A stretch of DNA of 64,000 nucleotides from Umezawaea beigongshangensis (GCF_016464305.1 NZ_JAEIOJ010000006.1:248001-312000); one strand, 5' to 3'; shown: positions 15,533 to 24,702, numbered from the stretch's first letter. Program-made: numbers and translations. The notes: a model not told the origin generated them from the letters alone.

Positions 15533-17002
15533 TCACTCCTTGCACACCTTGTCCCGGTTGATGCAGTTGACGACGCGGTTCATGATCTTCTGCGACATCA
15601 CGTTGGCGAAGTCGTCGTGGTCGGACACCGGGTCGTGCTCCTCCTCGGGGAACGAGTCGATCACGTAGCGGCGCTGCTGCTGGACCTCGGTGGGGATGTC
15701 GTAGGTCAGGCTGATGCGCAGCTGCGGCACGGCCTTGAACCCGCGCTGGCACTGCCCGTTCTCGTCGGGGTACACGATGTGCGTGCGGTGGTTGGCGCTG
15801 TCGGTGTTCTTGCCGTCCCAGCAGCTCGCGAAGTCGTGCACCCGCATGACGTCGCTGCCCTCGGGGCAGATCGGGTACTTGTCGATCAGCCGGTCCTCGA
15901 AGCCGGAGCAGGTGAACGACGCCCTGGTGTTGCCCAGACCGTTGGTCGACGGCTTCGCGTCGCCGTACAGCACGCGCAGGAACTTCGGCATGGCCCGCAC
16001 GTTGCCCACCGGGCTGCCGCGGAAGGTCAGGTCGACGACGGCGGGCCGCTGGATCTCGCCCTCGTTGCCGGGAAGCTCGTTCTCGGCGTCCTCACCGGGC
16101 GGCGGGTTCTCGGCCTCGGGGTCCTGCTGGCCGTCGTCGGTGGTGTCGAGGTTGCGGTTGGCGTCGCCCTCGGGGCTCAGCGCGCACGGCGCCAGCTCGT
16201 CCACGGGCAGTTCGGGGCGGTTGCCCAGGAAACGGCCCACGGCCGTGAGGATGCGGTTGATGGTGGCGGTGCGCTTGTCCGCCAGCGGTCCCAGGATCGC
16301 GTTGTCGACGAAGTTCTCGCCGCCCTCGCCCGCCGAGGTCACCAGGCGCTGGTTGGCCTCCTCGACCTGGGTGTCGAGCTGCTCCAGGTTCTGCTCGACC
16401 TCGGCCAGGGCCTGGTCGGGCACCTCTTCGAGCTGGCTCGCCACGTCGGGACAGGTGATCGCCTCGGGGGCCTCCTCCGGCGCCTCGTCCTCCGGCGCCT
16501 CGTCCTCCGGCGCCTCCTCGGCGGGAGCCTCGTCCTCCGGCGCTTCCTCCGCTTCCTCGTCGAGGATTCGCACCACGGGCCAGAAGTAGGTCGACTTGTC
16601 GCCGTTGGCGCAGGTGGTCCCCGCCGCCGCCAGGCTCTCGTTGGTGGAGTCGGCGTCGGTCGACAGGTTGCCGACGTAGTCGTGCAGGTGCTGCGCGCCG
16701 TTCTTCACACCCGGCTGCGCGATGAAGTTGTCCGGGTTGAAGTGGCCGTTCTCGTTGCGCCCGCAGTCGACGGTGAACGTGCCGGTCGACGCGCGCCTGC
16801 CGGGCCGCACCTCGTCGACGTTGGGCTCCACGGTCGTGATGTCGACGTACTGCGACGCGTCGGCGCCGTCGGCCTTCGCCGTTCCCGGATCACCGGTCGT
16901 GGCGATGACGACGGCCATGCCGACCGTGAGCGCCAGCGCGGTCGAACCGGCCGCCAGCTTGGTACGACGGGAGAAGCGATGCCGTCCCGTGTTTCGGGTC
17001 AT
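15533..17002 (-). CDS. Secreted DUF1996 protein with acidic repeat insert
   Basis: A 489-residue exported protein. The signal peptide is RRTKLAAGSTALALTVGMAV and following, with likely cleavage near AKA-DG (about 43-45). DUF1996 blocks are visible: HLHDYVGNLSTDADSTNESL (split by a long insert) and later FASCWDGKNTDSANHRTHIVYP plus CQRGFKAVPQLRISLTY. Between them lies an acidic tandem repeat of EEAPEDEAP-type units (about residues 150-180) and a helical acidic segment, so the protein is much longer than the second DUF1996 protein here (288 residues). ATG 17002 has GAGGTGA 7 bases upstream. Function unknown; the family occurs in fungi and actinomycetes. The insert is unusual and may be a cell-wall spacer. 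Confidence 0.88.
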   Translation of the reverse strand: MTRNTGRHRFSRRTKLAAGSTALALTVGMAVVIATTGDPGTAKADGADASQYVDITTVEPNVDEVRPGRRASTGTFTVDCGRNENGHFNPDNFIAQPGVKNGAQHLHDYVGNLSTDADSTNESLAAAGTTCANGDKSTYFWPVVRILDEEAEEAPEDEAPAEEAPEDEAPEDEAPEEAPEAITCPDVASQLEEVPDQALAEVEQNLEQLDTQVEEANQRLVTSAGEGGENFVDNAILGPLADKRTATINRILTAVGRFLGNRPELPVDELAPCALSPEGDANRNLDTTDDGQQDPEAENPPPGEDAENELPGNEGEIQRPAVVDLTFRGSPVGNVRAMPKFLRVLYGDAKPSTNGLGNTRASFTCSGFEDRLIDKYPICPEGSDVMRVHDFASCWDGKNTDSANHRTHIVYPDENGQCQRGFKAVPQLRISLTYDIPTEVQQQRRYVIDSFPEEEHDPVSDHDDFANVMSQKIMNRVVNCINRDKVCKE

Positions 17003-17233
17003 TGATCCGTCACCTCGTTGGTAGTACTGCGGGGCACTTCGACGCCAGACCCCCGAAGGGCGATCGATCACTGCGACACCAGGGCATACGTACGGAGCCG
17101 AACGCGATGCGCCTCCGCGACCCGGTCGTTACCGTTCCGTTATCACAGGGCGGGTGCGCTGCCGTGAGCCAGTCCGAAGTGGACGATGCGTGTCGAGGTG
17201 CCGCACCTGGGCGAACGCCCGGACGGAGGGCGG

Positions 17234-18457
17234 TCAGCCGTGCAGTGCGACCGGCAGTTCCCGGTGACCGTTCGAGATGAACGACGCCAGCGGCGTCAGC
17301 TCCTCCGCCGGAACGGCGAGCGCCAGCTCCGGGAAGCGCGCGAACAGCGCGGGCAGGGCGATCCGCGCCTCCAGCCGCGCCAGCGGCGCACCGACGCAGC
17401 GGTGCGCGCCGTGGCCGAAGGCGAGGTGCTCCTTGTCCGCGCGGGTGACGTCGAAGCGGTCGGCGGTCTCCCCGTGCAGCGCGGGATCGCGCCCGGCCGC
17501 CGCGTACCCGACGAGGATCGCCTCGCCCCGCCGAACCGTCGTGCCGTCCAGGTCGAGGTCCTCCACCGCGTAGCGCAGCGGCAGGTTCGCCACCGGCGCC
17601 TGCCAGCGCAGCGTCTCCTCGACCACGTCCTCCCACGAGCGTTCGCCGGACAGCACCAGCGCCTTCTGCTCCGGGTGGGTCAGCAGCGCCGTCACGGCCT
17701 GGTCGATCAGGTTCACCGTCGTCTCGTGCCCGGCGCTGACCATCAGCACCAGCGTGTCCACCAGCTCCTGCTCGCTCAGCCGCGCCCCGCCCTCGTCGCG
17801 GGCCGCCACGAGACCGCTGGTGAGGTCGTCGCCCGGTGCCTCGCGCTTCGCCGCGACCAGGGAGCCGAAGAGCTCGTACAGCTCCGCCTGGTTCGCCTGC
17901 GCCTCCTCCGGCGTCAGCGTCGTGTCGAACACCGCGTCGACCACGCGACGCAGACCGGCGCGCGCGTGCTCGGGTATGCCGAACAACCGCGTCACCACCT
18001 CGACCGGCAGCGGATGGGCGAACCGCCCGCGCAGGTCCACCACCCGCTGGCCGGCCGACGCCAGCGAGTCCAGCAACCCCGCGGTGATCTCCTCCACCAC
18101 GGGACGCAGCGCCGCGGTGCGCCGCGCGGTGAACGCCGTCGCCAGCGGTGCGCGCAACCTGCGGTGCTCCTGGCCGTACGCGGTGAACATGTTCCGCACG
18201 GACACCCAGAGGTGCAGCGGCCAGTCCGCCGGCACGGTGCCGTCGGAGTAGGCGGGCCAGTGCCGGCGCGGGTCCTTGGACACGCGGGGATCGGTGAGCA
18301 GCCGCCTCAGCAGGGCGGGATCGCTCACTGACCGTGCCACCACCTGACCAGGGAGTTCCACCAGCGGTGCCGGCCCCTCGCGGCGGAGCCGGGCACCCTC
18401 CGCGTGGAGGTCCCGGCCAGTCGGGTCGAGGCGGACGGGGCACGTCGGTCGTTCCAT
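17234..18457 (-). CDS. Cytochrome P450, CYP154-like, conservon-associated
   Basis: A 407-residue soluble P450 with all canonical features: I-helix AGHETT (242-247), K-helix ETLR (281-284) and heme loop FGHGAHRCVG (347-356) with Cys354 as the iron ligand. The N-terminus CPVRLDPTGRDLHAEGARLR is typical of the CYP154 group. It is the last gene of the conservon operon and begins inside the coding sequence of the preceding P450 (133-base overlap), so expression is probably coupled. ATG 18457 was kept because residues 5-60 match the family. CYP154 enzymes hydroxylate diverse hydrophobic molecules; the natural substrate in conservons is unknown. Confidence 0.9.
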   Translation of the reverse strand: MERPTCPVRLDPTGRDLHAEGARLRREGPAPLVELPGQVVARSVSDPALLRRLLTDPRVSKDPRRHWPAYSDGTVPADWPLHLWVSVRNMFTAYGQEHRRLRAPLATAFTARRTAALRPVVEEITAGLLDSLASAGQRVVDLRGRFAHPLPVEVVTRLFGIPEHARAGLRRVVDAVFDTTLTPEEAQANQAELYELFGSLVAAKREAPGDDLTSGLVAARDEGGARLSEQELVDTLVLMVSAGHETTVNLIDQAVTALLTHPEQKALVLSGERSWEDVVEETLRWQAPVANLPLRYAVEDLDLDGTTVRRGEAILVGYAAAGRDPALHGETADRFDVTRADKEHLAFGHGAHRCVGAPLARLEARIALPALFARFPELALAVPAEELTPLASFISNGHRELPVALHG

Positions 18458-19704
18458 CGGCGGTCTCCGCTCGGATCGTGCTGGAAGAAGGCGGCGGACG
18501 GCTTCGGGAAGCGCACGGGAAGGGCGGTCAGCGCCCGGTGGAACGGCCCCGGTCGCCAGGTGAGCTGATCGGCCGGGACGGCGAGCTGAAGACCGGGCAA
18601 CCGGTCGAGCACGGTCTCGATCGCGACCGAGCCGATGAGCCGGGCGATCTGCTGGGCGGGGCAGGCGTGCGGCCCGGCGCTCCACGCCAGGTGGGCCCTG
18701 TTCCCGGCGCGGTGCTCCGACCGCAGCGTGGGGTCCGTGTTCGCCGCGGCGTAGCCGATGACGACCGGCTGGTCGGCGGGCAGGGTCGTGCCGAACAGGT
18801 CCACGTCGCGCACGGGGTAGCTGATGCCGTAGTTCGGCATCGGCGGGTCGGTCCACAGGATGGCGTCCAGCGCGTCGTCCACGGGCATGCTGCCGCCGGA
18901 GAGGTCACCCGCGAAGCTGTCGTCGGACAGCAGCAGGAGCAGCCCGTTCGCGATGAGGTTCTGCTGCGGTTCCTGCCCCGCGCCCATGAGCAGCACCAGC
19001 TGGTGCACCAGCTCCTCGTCGGTGAGCCGGGCGGGGTGCTCCATGAGCCACGACAGCACGTCGGTGCGCGGACGGGCGCGCTTGAGCGCGATGAGCTGGT
19101 TCAGGCAGCCCAGCAGCTTCGCGTCGGCCTGCTCGGCGTTCACGCCGTCGAAGATGTCCCGCACGTGCCCGGCGAGCTGCTCGCCCAGGGACGGCGGACA
19201 GCCGAACAGGTGCGTGAACACCCGCAGCGGCAACGGTTCGGCGTAGTCGTGCAGCAGGTCGGCCCTGCCCGTCGACGCGAAGTCGGAGATCAGCTCGACG
19301 GCGCAGCGGGCGATGTGCCCGCGCAGGGCCGTCAGGTCCACCCGCTCCAGGCTGCCGGTGACCGCGCCGCGCAACCGGGCGTGCGCGGCCCCGTCGGCGT
19401 ACTGGCAGTTCGGCCGGTAGGACGTCATCGGCAGGATCGGGCTGTCCGGCGGCACGGTCGTCTGCCAGCGGCGCGGGTCCTTCGGGAACGTCGCCGGGTT
19501 GCGCAGCACCTCCAGCGCCGCCTGGTAGCCCACGATCAGCGTGGCCGGGACGCCGGGGGCCAGCTCCACCGGCGCGGCGTGCCCGTGCGCGCGCAGCGCG
19601 TCGTAGGTCGCGGCCGGGTCGGCGGCGAACGCCTCGCCGTAGAGGCGGGTGCGGGAGGGGCGACCGGGGGGTGGGACGAGCGAGTCGGGGGTCGACTGGG
19701 TCAC
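18325..19704 (-). CDS. Cytochrome P450, CYP157-like, lacking the ExxR motif
   Basis: A 459-residue P450-fold protein with degraded catalytic hallmarks. The I-helix reads GAGQEPQ without the acid-threonine pair, the K-helix reads DAILW where ExxR should be (about 278-282), and the heme loop is WSAGPHACPAQ, retaining the cysteine but with proline for the following glycine. The CYP157 family is known to lack ExxR and to sit beside CYP154 in Streptomyces conservons, which fits exactly. The C-terminus runs about 45 residues past the usual P450 end into the downstream P450 gene. GTG 19704 overlaps the GTPase stop as GTGA. It may be a regulatory haemoprotein rather than a turnover enzyme. Confidence 0.9.
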   Translation of the reverse strand: MTQSTPDSLVPPPGRPSRTRLYGEAFAADPAATYDALRAHGHAAPVELAPGVPATLIVGYQAALEVLRNPATFPKDPRRWQTTVPPDSPILPMTSYRPNCQYADGAAHARLRGAVTGSLERVDLTALRGHIARCAVELISDFASTGRADLLHDYAEPLPLRVFTHLFGCPPSLGEQLAGHVRDIFDGVNAEQADAKLLGCLNQLIALKRARPRTDVLSWLMEHPARLTDEELVHQLVLLMGAGQEPQQNLIANGLLLLLSDDSFAGDLSGGSMPVDDALDAILWTDPPMPNYGISYPVRDVDLFGTTLPADQPVVIGYAAANTDPTLRSEHRAGNRAHLAWSAGPHACPAQQIARLIGSVAIETVLDRLPGLQLAVPADQLTWRPGPFHRALTALPVRFPKPSAAFFQHDPSGDRRWNDRRAPSASTRLAGTSTRRVPGSAARGRHRWWNSLVRWWHGQ

Positions 19705-20306
19705 ACGTGCTCCCGCGGTTGGTGGTGGAGGAGGTGGTCGACGAGCGCGATCACGGCGTGCGCCGAGGAGGCCCGGTCCCGCGCGTCGCAGGCGACGAGC
19801 GGTGTCTCGGGCAGCAGGTCGAGCGCGTGGCGCAGCTCCTGGCCGGAGTACCGCGGGGAGTTGTCGAAGCGGTTGATCGCCACGGCGTAGGGCAGACCCA
19901 TCGCCTCCAGGCGCTCCACGACGCTGAAGGAGTCGGCCAGCCTCCTGGTGTCGGCGAGCACGAGCGCGCCCAGCGAGCCCCTGGCGATGCCGTCCCACAG
20001 GTGGGTGAAGCGGTCCTGGCCCGGCGTGCCGAACAGGTAGAGCACCAGGCTGTCGCTGAGCGTGCGGCGGCCGAAGTCGATCGCCACGGTGGTGGTGGTC
20101 TTGCCGGCCACCCAGGTGAGGTCGTCGACGAGCGCTCCCGCCCGGGTCATGACCTCCTCGGTCTGCAGCGGCTCGATCTCGGACAGGGTCCGCACGAACG
20201 TCGTCTTGCCCACGGCGAAGTGGCCGGTGATGAGGATCTTGGCCGCTCGTGCGACGGTGGGCCGCAGGTAGGTGGCGGTGGTGTCAGAGGAGAGCGCGGA
20301 GCCCAT
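19701..20306 (-). CDS. CvnD-like small GTPase of the conservon
   Basis: A 201-residue Ras/MglA-like GTPase. The P-loop is GHFAVGKT (28-35), the switch regions include DFGRR and GTPGQDRF, and the base-specificity motif is NRFD in place of NKxD. Conservon GTPases work with a roadblock protein and a sensor-kinase-like ATPase in a membrane complex reminiscent of eukaryotic G-protein modules. It overlaps cvnC by 23 bases and the P450 by 4. Confidence 0.93.
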   Translation of the reverse strand: MGSALSSDTTATYLRPTVARAAKILITGHFAVGKTTFVRTLSEIEPLQTEEVMTRAGALVDDLTWVAGKTTTTVAIDFGRRTLSDSLVLYLFGTPGQDRFTHLWDGIARGSLGALVLADTRRLADSFSVVERLEAMGLPYAVAINRFDNSPRYSGQELRHALDLLPETPLVACDARDRASSAHAVIALVDHLLHHQPREHV

Positions 20307-20664
20307 CGAGCACGTCCTTCAGGAGCTGTTCACCGGGGATGCCCGCCGGCGCCGCGGGCGCCGTGGCGGTGATGTGGCCGCTGTCGACGAGGTCGGCCAG
20401 CAGCACCTTGGTCACGCTGGTCGGGAGTCGCAGGTTGGCGGCGACCTCGGCGACGGACAGCCAGCCGCCGAGGCACACCCGCATCAGGCGGCACTGCTCG
20501 GGACCGAGGTCCGTGAGGTCCTCGCGGGCGGCGGTGATCAGCGTGATGTGGTCGAGGGTGTTGCGGCTGGGGGTGCCGCGCCCGCCGGTCACCACGTGCG
20601 GGCGCACCAGCGCCCTGCCGGTGTTCCAGTCGGTCCGCGTCCCGTCGGCCGGTGCCGGGTTCAC
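20284..20664 (-). CDS. CvnC-like DUF742 protein
   Basis: A 126-residue DUF742 protein. It has the opening RPHVVTGGRG-type block, a winged-helix-like middle (CLGGWLSVAEVAANLRLPTSVTKVLLADLVDSG) and ends GEQLLKDVLDGLRAL. DUF742 proteins are constant partners in conservons; the fold suggests a protein or nucleic-acid binding adaptor. Starts at ATG 20664, overlapping the roadblock stop (ATGA). Confidence 0.92.
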   Translation of the reverse strand: MNPAPADGTRTDWNTGRALVRPHVVTGGRGTPSRNTLDHITLITAAREDLTDLGPEQCRLMRVCLGGWLSVAEVAANLRLPTSVTKVLLADLVDSGHITATAPAAPAGIPGEQLLKDVLDGLRALL

Positions 20665-21074
20665 GGGCCCACGTCCTGGCGCGGCGGACTGGTCAGCTCC
20701 TGGCCCACGCGCTGCACGAGCTTCTGCAGGCGGTACGTCAGGTCACCGAGGTTCACCTCCGGCTTGGCGGTGACGGCGAGCAGCGCGCCCGGCCCCGCGG
20801 CGATCAGCAGGCGGTACCCGGCGTCGTACTCGTCGATGCTCTGCCGCCAGATGCGCTGTCCCTGGTCGGTGAAGCCGCTGTTGCGCCGGGCCAGCGCGGC
20901 CGAGGCGGAGAGCCCGGCCGCGAGCGGTTCGGCGTTGTCGCGGTGCAGGCCCGAGGTGTGGGCGATCAGCAGGCCGTCCGCGGAGAAGAGGATCGCGTCC
21001 CGCGCGTGCGGCACGTCCTGAACCGCCTGGTCGAGCATCCAGCCCAGTCTGTTGTCGCTCACGACGGGCATCAT
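20661..21074 (-). CDS. CvnB-like roadblock/LC7 protein
   Basis: A 137-residue roadblock/LC7 domain protein: LGWMLDQAVQDVPHARDAILFSADGLLIAHTSGL is the usual N-terminal half and the fold ends near LGDLTYRLQKLVQRVG. In related systems it regulates the adjacent GTPase as a GAP-like or scaffold subunit. ATG 21074 overlaps the upstream stop as ATGA; a second ATG follows at 21071. Confidence 0.92.
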   Translation of the reverse strand: MMPVVSDNRLGWMLDQAVQDVPHARDAILFSADGLLIAHTSGLHRDNAEPLAAGLSASAALARRNSGFTDQGQRIWRQSIDEYDAGYRLLIAAGPGALLAVTAKPEVNLGDLTYRLQKLVQRVGQELTSPPRQDVGP

Positions 21075-22354
21075 GGTGAGGTCCTCTCGTCGTGCGGATC
21101 GATCACGCGCCCGGCGACGCTGGCCTGCTGCCACGCGCCGATCCCGGACGCCGTCTGCTCTGGCGAGCGCGGTGGCGCCGCCTGGAGTTCCGCCGGTCGT
21201 GATCGTGGCGCGACGCCCACGCCCGCCTGGACCGGGCGCTGACGGCGGCGCACGGGGAGGCCGTTGAGCGTGGTGGGCCGCAGCGCGGGGTCCTCCACCG
21301 GCGGGGCGGCCACCGGGGTGGCCCTGGGTTGCGCGCGCAGCGGTTCTGGGCGTTCCACCCTGGTCAGCAGCTCGTTGGGCAGGAACACCACCGCGCGCAC
21401 ACCGCCGTAGGGCGAGGTCGTGTCGACGGAGACCCGGAACCCGTACTTGGCCACGAGCACGCCGCACACCGCGAAGCCCGTCTGCGGCGGGTTGCCCAGG
21501 CGGCGCACGTCCACCGGCTCGGTGCCCGACAGCAGGCGGTGCGCCTTCGCGATCAGCTCGGAGTTCATGCCCACGCCCGCGTCGTCGATGACGATCGACA
21601 CGCCGTTGTGCCCGCCCTGCACGTCGACCCGCACGGTCGTCCCGGACTGGGACGAGCGGGCCGCGTTGTCCAGCAGCTCGGCCACGGCGAGCACCACCGG
21701 TTCCACGGCGGTGTCGACGACGGCGAGGTCCACCCGCGAGCGGACCTCGACCCGCAGGTAGTCGCGGATGCGCGACACAGCGCCGCGCACCACGTCGACC
21801 AGTTCCGCCGCCGTGCGCTGGGTGCCGGGCCACGCGCCGCACAGCACGGCGACGGCCTGCACGCGGCGGCCGAGCTGGGAGTTCGCGTGGTCGATGCGCA
21901 GCAGTCCCTCCAGCACCAGGGGGTCGTCGTGCTGCTCCTGCATGGCCGAGATCGCGATCTGCTGCTCGGCGGCGAGGCTCTGCACGGCGCGCGCCATCGA
22001 CTGCAACGAGGTCTTGACCCACTCGTCGGCGCGGCCGACCGCCTTGGCCTCCGAGTCGGCCACCAGGTCGAGCACGACCTGGAGGTCCTGGGCGAACGTG
22101 GTGTCCTGCAGGCGCGGGTGCAGCAGGCCGGGGACGTCGACGCCGATGCCGTTGACCGAGTCGACCATGGCGCGCAGGCGGACCGAGGCGAGGTGCGCCA
22201 CCTCCTCCTCGCGGATGCGCAGCGCCTGCTCGACCTCGGCGTTGCGCGCGCGCAGCCGGGTGGTGACGTGCCGTTGTCGCGCCAGCAGGACGGCGCCGAC
22301 GGCCCCACAGGCCAGCAGGCACCAGAACAGCGGCACCAGGAGAGACTGATCCAT
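21071..22354 (-). CDS. CvnA-like membrane sensor with histidine-kinase ATPase domain
   Basis: A 427-residue protein. It has one N-terminal membrane helix (LVPLFWCLLACGAVGAVLLA, about 6-25), a helical signalling region, then a GHKL ATPase with N box ELLDNAARSS and G1 DDAGVGM. No clear phospho-acceptor histidine box precedes it, as in other CvnA proteins, which are thought to act as conservon membrane receptors. The C-terminal 90 residues are a proline/arginine-rich tail. ATG 22354 has GAGGA 5 bases upstream; the open frame beyond it is not conserved. It heads the operon cvnA-cvnB-cvnC-cvnD-CYP157-CYP154. Confidence 0.9.
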   Translation of the reverse strand: MDQSLLVPLFWCLLACGAVGAVLLARQRHVTTRLRARNAEVEQALRIREEEVAHLASVRLRAMVDSVNGIGVDVPGLLHPRLQDTTFAQDLQVVLDLVADSEAKAVGRADEWVKTSLQSMARAVQSLAAEQQIAISAMQEQHDDPLVLEGLLRIDHANSQLGRRVQAVAVLCGAWPGTQRTAAELVDVVRGAVSRIRDYLRVEVRSRVDLAVVDTAVEPVVLAVAELLDNAARSSQSGTTVRVDVQGGHNGVSIVIDDAGVGMNSELIAKAHRLLSGTEPVDVRRLGNPPQTGFAVCGVLVAKYGFRVSVDTTSPYGGVRAVVFLPNELLTRVERPEPLRAQPRATPVAAPPVEDPALRPTTLNGLPVRRRQRPVQAGVGVAPRSRPAELQAAPPRSPEQTASGIGAWQQASVAGRVIDPHDERTSP

Positions 22355-22803
22355 CAGATCCTCGTGGTCGGAAAGCGGGCAGGAGCGGATCGTCCGGCCC
22401 GTGCGGAACTCGCTCGCGGCCGTGGTGGCGCGGTGCGCTCCGCCAGCGGTGCGAGCGTCGTCGGTTCGTTCGCGAGATGCCGAATCGACGTGCTCCGGTG
22501 CGGGAGAACAGCGGGACTTCTCTTCCTGAGCGCCGCAGAGTATTGCAGTGCGTTCGGCCCACGCTAGTGCGGGTGCGGCCGAACGGGTCCGTCTCACCGG
22601 ACGCGGGACGACCGAAAAAACCGCTCTCCAGGCAGCTCAGCAGCGCGTTGTGCCGGCCACGGGGTAAGACGCGGTAATCGTTCGCGTGAAACGATGACCC
22701 GATCGGAGCAATCGGGTTGCGCAAGCGCTGGAATTCACTCTTGGTCTGCAAATGCCGATCGAGTCGTCACGATCGGGAGTGTCTTCACTCGAAAAGAGCA
22801 GTT
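22355..22803. other. Intergenic region carrying the conservon promoter
   Basis: About 450 bases without a supported gene. It is richer in A/T than its surroundings, especially 22500-22560 and 22660-22800. It must contain the leftward conservon promoter and leader; I could not pick convincing -35/-10 boxes by eye. Confidence 0.6.
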
Positions 22804-22847
22804 GATCGGGGAGATTCCATTCCGTTTGGAGCGGAATCTCCCCGATC
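22804..22847. terminator. Strong terminator downstream of the acyl-CoA ligase
   Basis: A perfect 15-bp stem, GATCGGGGAGATTCC (22804-22818) with GGAATCTCCCCGATC (22833-22847), 14-base loop. A small hairpin with a 4-base loop, CGCAC/GTGCG (22850-22863), sits between it and the stop at 22866. Together they isolate the ligase gene from the conservon. Confidence 0.85.
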
Positions 22848-22865
22848 TGCGCACGAAAGTGCGGA

Positions 22866-24560
22866 TTACACCGCTCCAGAGGCTGAATCGCGCTCCATCA
22901 GGGTTTGCCGGACCTCGCGCCGCAGCACCTTGCCGATCTGCGAGCGCGGCAGGTCGTCCACGGCCAGCACCCGGCGGGGGACCTTGTAGGCCGCCAGGTG
23001 CTCCCGGCACACCGCCCTGACCGCGTCCTCGTCCAGTTCGGCCCCCTCGGCCAGCACGACCGCGCCGACGACCTCCTCGGCGCCGTCCCGGCCCGGCAGG
23101 GCCACCACGGCGGCGTCGGCGACTCCGGGAGCGAGGCGCAGCGCGTCCTCCACCTCCGACGGGTACACGTTGAAGCCGCCGGTGATGATCAGCTCCTTGA
23201 TGCGGTCCACCACCGAGACGAACCCGTCGTCGTCGACCTCCACGACGTCGCCGGTCCGCAGCCACCCGCCGGGCAGCAGCACCGCCGCGGTCTCCTCGGG
23301 CCGGTTCCAGTAGCCGCTGAACACCTGCGGGCCGCGCACCAGCAGTTCGCCGCGCTGTCCCGGCGGCACGTCCCGCGACGGGTCGTCGGGGTCGGTCACC
23401 CGCACGTGCGTCGAGGGGAAGGGCACGCCGATCGTGCCCGGCCTGCGCGTCGGGGCCACCGGGTTGCCCAGCGTGATCGGAGAGGTCTCGGTCGCGCCGT
23501 AGCCCTCGACGAGCAGTCCGCCGCTCACCGACTCCCACAGCTGGACCACCGCCGGCGGCAGCGGCATCGCGCCGGAGATGCCGAACCGGATGGACGTCAG
23601 GTCGGCTCCGCGCTCGCGCGCCGCCGCGGCCAGGCGCTGGTAGATCGGGGGCACCGCGGGCAGGAACGTCGCCGGACGCCGCTTCTGCGCGGCGAGCACC
23701 TGGTCGACGTCGAAGCGCGGGAACAGCACGAGCGTCGCGCCGATGCTCACCGCGAAGGTCAGGCACAGCGTCAGTCCGTAGGCGTGGAACAGCGGCAGGA
23801 CGCCGAAGATCACCTCCTCGCCGTCGCGCAGCCCCGGCACCCACGCGCGGCCCTGGGTGGCGTTGGCCAGCAGGTTGCGGTGGGTCAGGATCGCGCCCCT
23901 GGGGGTGCCGGTCGTGCCCCCGGTGTACTGGAGCAGGGCGACGTCGCCACCGGAGGGGCCGGGCAGGGAGTCCTCGACCGGCGACGCCGAGCGCAGCAGG
24001 TCGTCCCAGGACCGCGCTCCGGGCGCCGGGCGGGTCATCGCGTCGCGGGTCCGCCGCACGGCGGGCAGCGGCACGCGCAGCGCCCACCGCTTCAGCCGGG
24101 GCAGCGCGGCGGTCAGGTCGACCGCGACGACCGTCTCCACGTCGCGACCCACCTCGCGCGCCAGCGGGGCGACCCGGTCCCAGGCGATCACGACCCGCGC
24201 GCCGTGGTCGGTGAGCTGGTTCTCCAGCTCGCGCGCCGTGTAGAGCGGGTTGTGCTCGACCACGACCGCGCCCAGCCGCAGCACCGCGTAGAAGGCCACG
24301 ACGTGCTGGGGGCAGTTCGGCAGCACGAGCGCGACGCGGTCGCCGCGCCGCACGCCCAGGGCGCGCAGGCCGTTGGCGGCGCGCAGCACCTGCTCGCGCA
24401 GGTCGGTGAAGGTCGTGGTGGCGCCGTAGAAGTCGAGCGCGGTCCGCGGTCCGAAGCGTTCGGCCGCCGACTCCAGCAGGTCGACCAGCGAGCCCTCCGG
24501 CACCTCGACGTCAGCGGGGACGTCGTCGGCGTACTGGGCGAGCCACGGCCTGTCGTTCAC
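22866..24560 (-). CDS. AMP-forming acyl-CoA synthetase, long-chain FadD-like
   Basis: A 564-residue adenylate-forming ligase that activates a carboxylic acid to the acyl-AMP and then the CoA thioester. Visible motifs: P-loop YTGGTTGTPRG (near 212), the A5 motif GYGATETSP, the A7/A8 region TGDVVEVDDDGFVSVVDRIKELI, and a C-terminal domain with the catalytic lysine in QIGKVLRREV. GTG 24560 has GGAGGA 7 bases before it. It is monocistronic. The N-terminal sequence resembles long-chain fatty acid ligases, but chain length cannot be told. Confidence 0.9.
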   Translation of the reverse strand: MNDRPWLAQYADDVPADVEVPEGSLVDLLESAAERFGPRTALDFYGATTTFTDLREQVLRAANGLRALGVRRGDRVALVLPNCPQHVVAFYAVLRLGAVVVEHNPLYTARELENQLTDHGARVVIAWDRVAPLAREVGRDVETVVAVDLTAALPRLKRWALRVPLPAVRRTRDAMTRPAPGARSWDDLLRSASPVEDSLPGPSGGDVALLQYTGGTTGTPRGAILTHRNLLANATQGRAWVPGLRDGEEVIFGVLPLFHAYGLTLCLTFAVSIGATLVLFPRFDVDQVLAAQKRRPATFLPAVPPIYQRLAAAARERGADLTSIRFGISGAMPLPPAVVQLWESVSGGLLVEGYGATETSPITLGNPVAPTRRPGTIGVPFPSTHVRVTDPDDPSRDVPPGQRGELLVRGPQVFSGYWNRPEETAAVLLPGGWLRTGDVVEVDDDGFVSVVDRIKELIITGGFNVYPSEVEDALRLAPGVADAAVVALPGRDGAEEVVGAVVLAEGAELDEDAVRAVCREHLAAYKVPRRVLAVDDLPRSQIGKVLRREVRQTLMERDSASGAV

Positions 24561-24702
24561 GAGTGGGTCCTCCGCGGGAGAAGTCGGGCACGTCACCCGC
24601 ACGGTCGCACGCCGCTCGTCCCGTCGCTGCTCCGGGGGGCGCAGACCGCCCCGCGAGGTGCGGCGCGGACGGTGCCGCGCCCGCGCCGCCCCCCGTGCGG
24701 GG

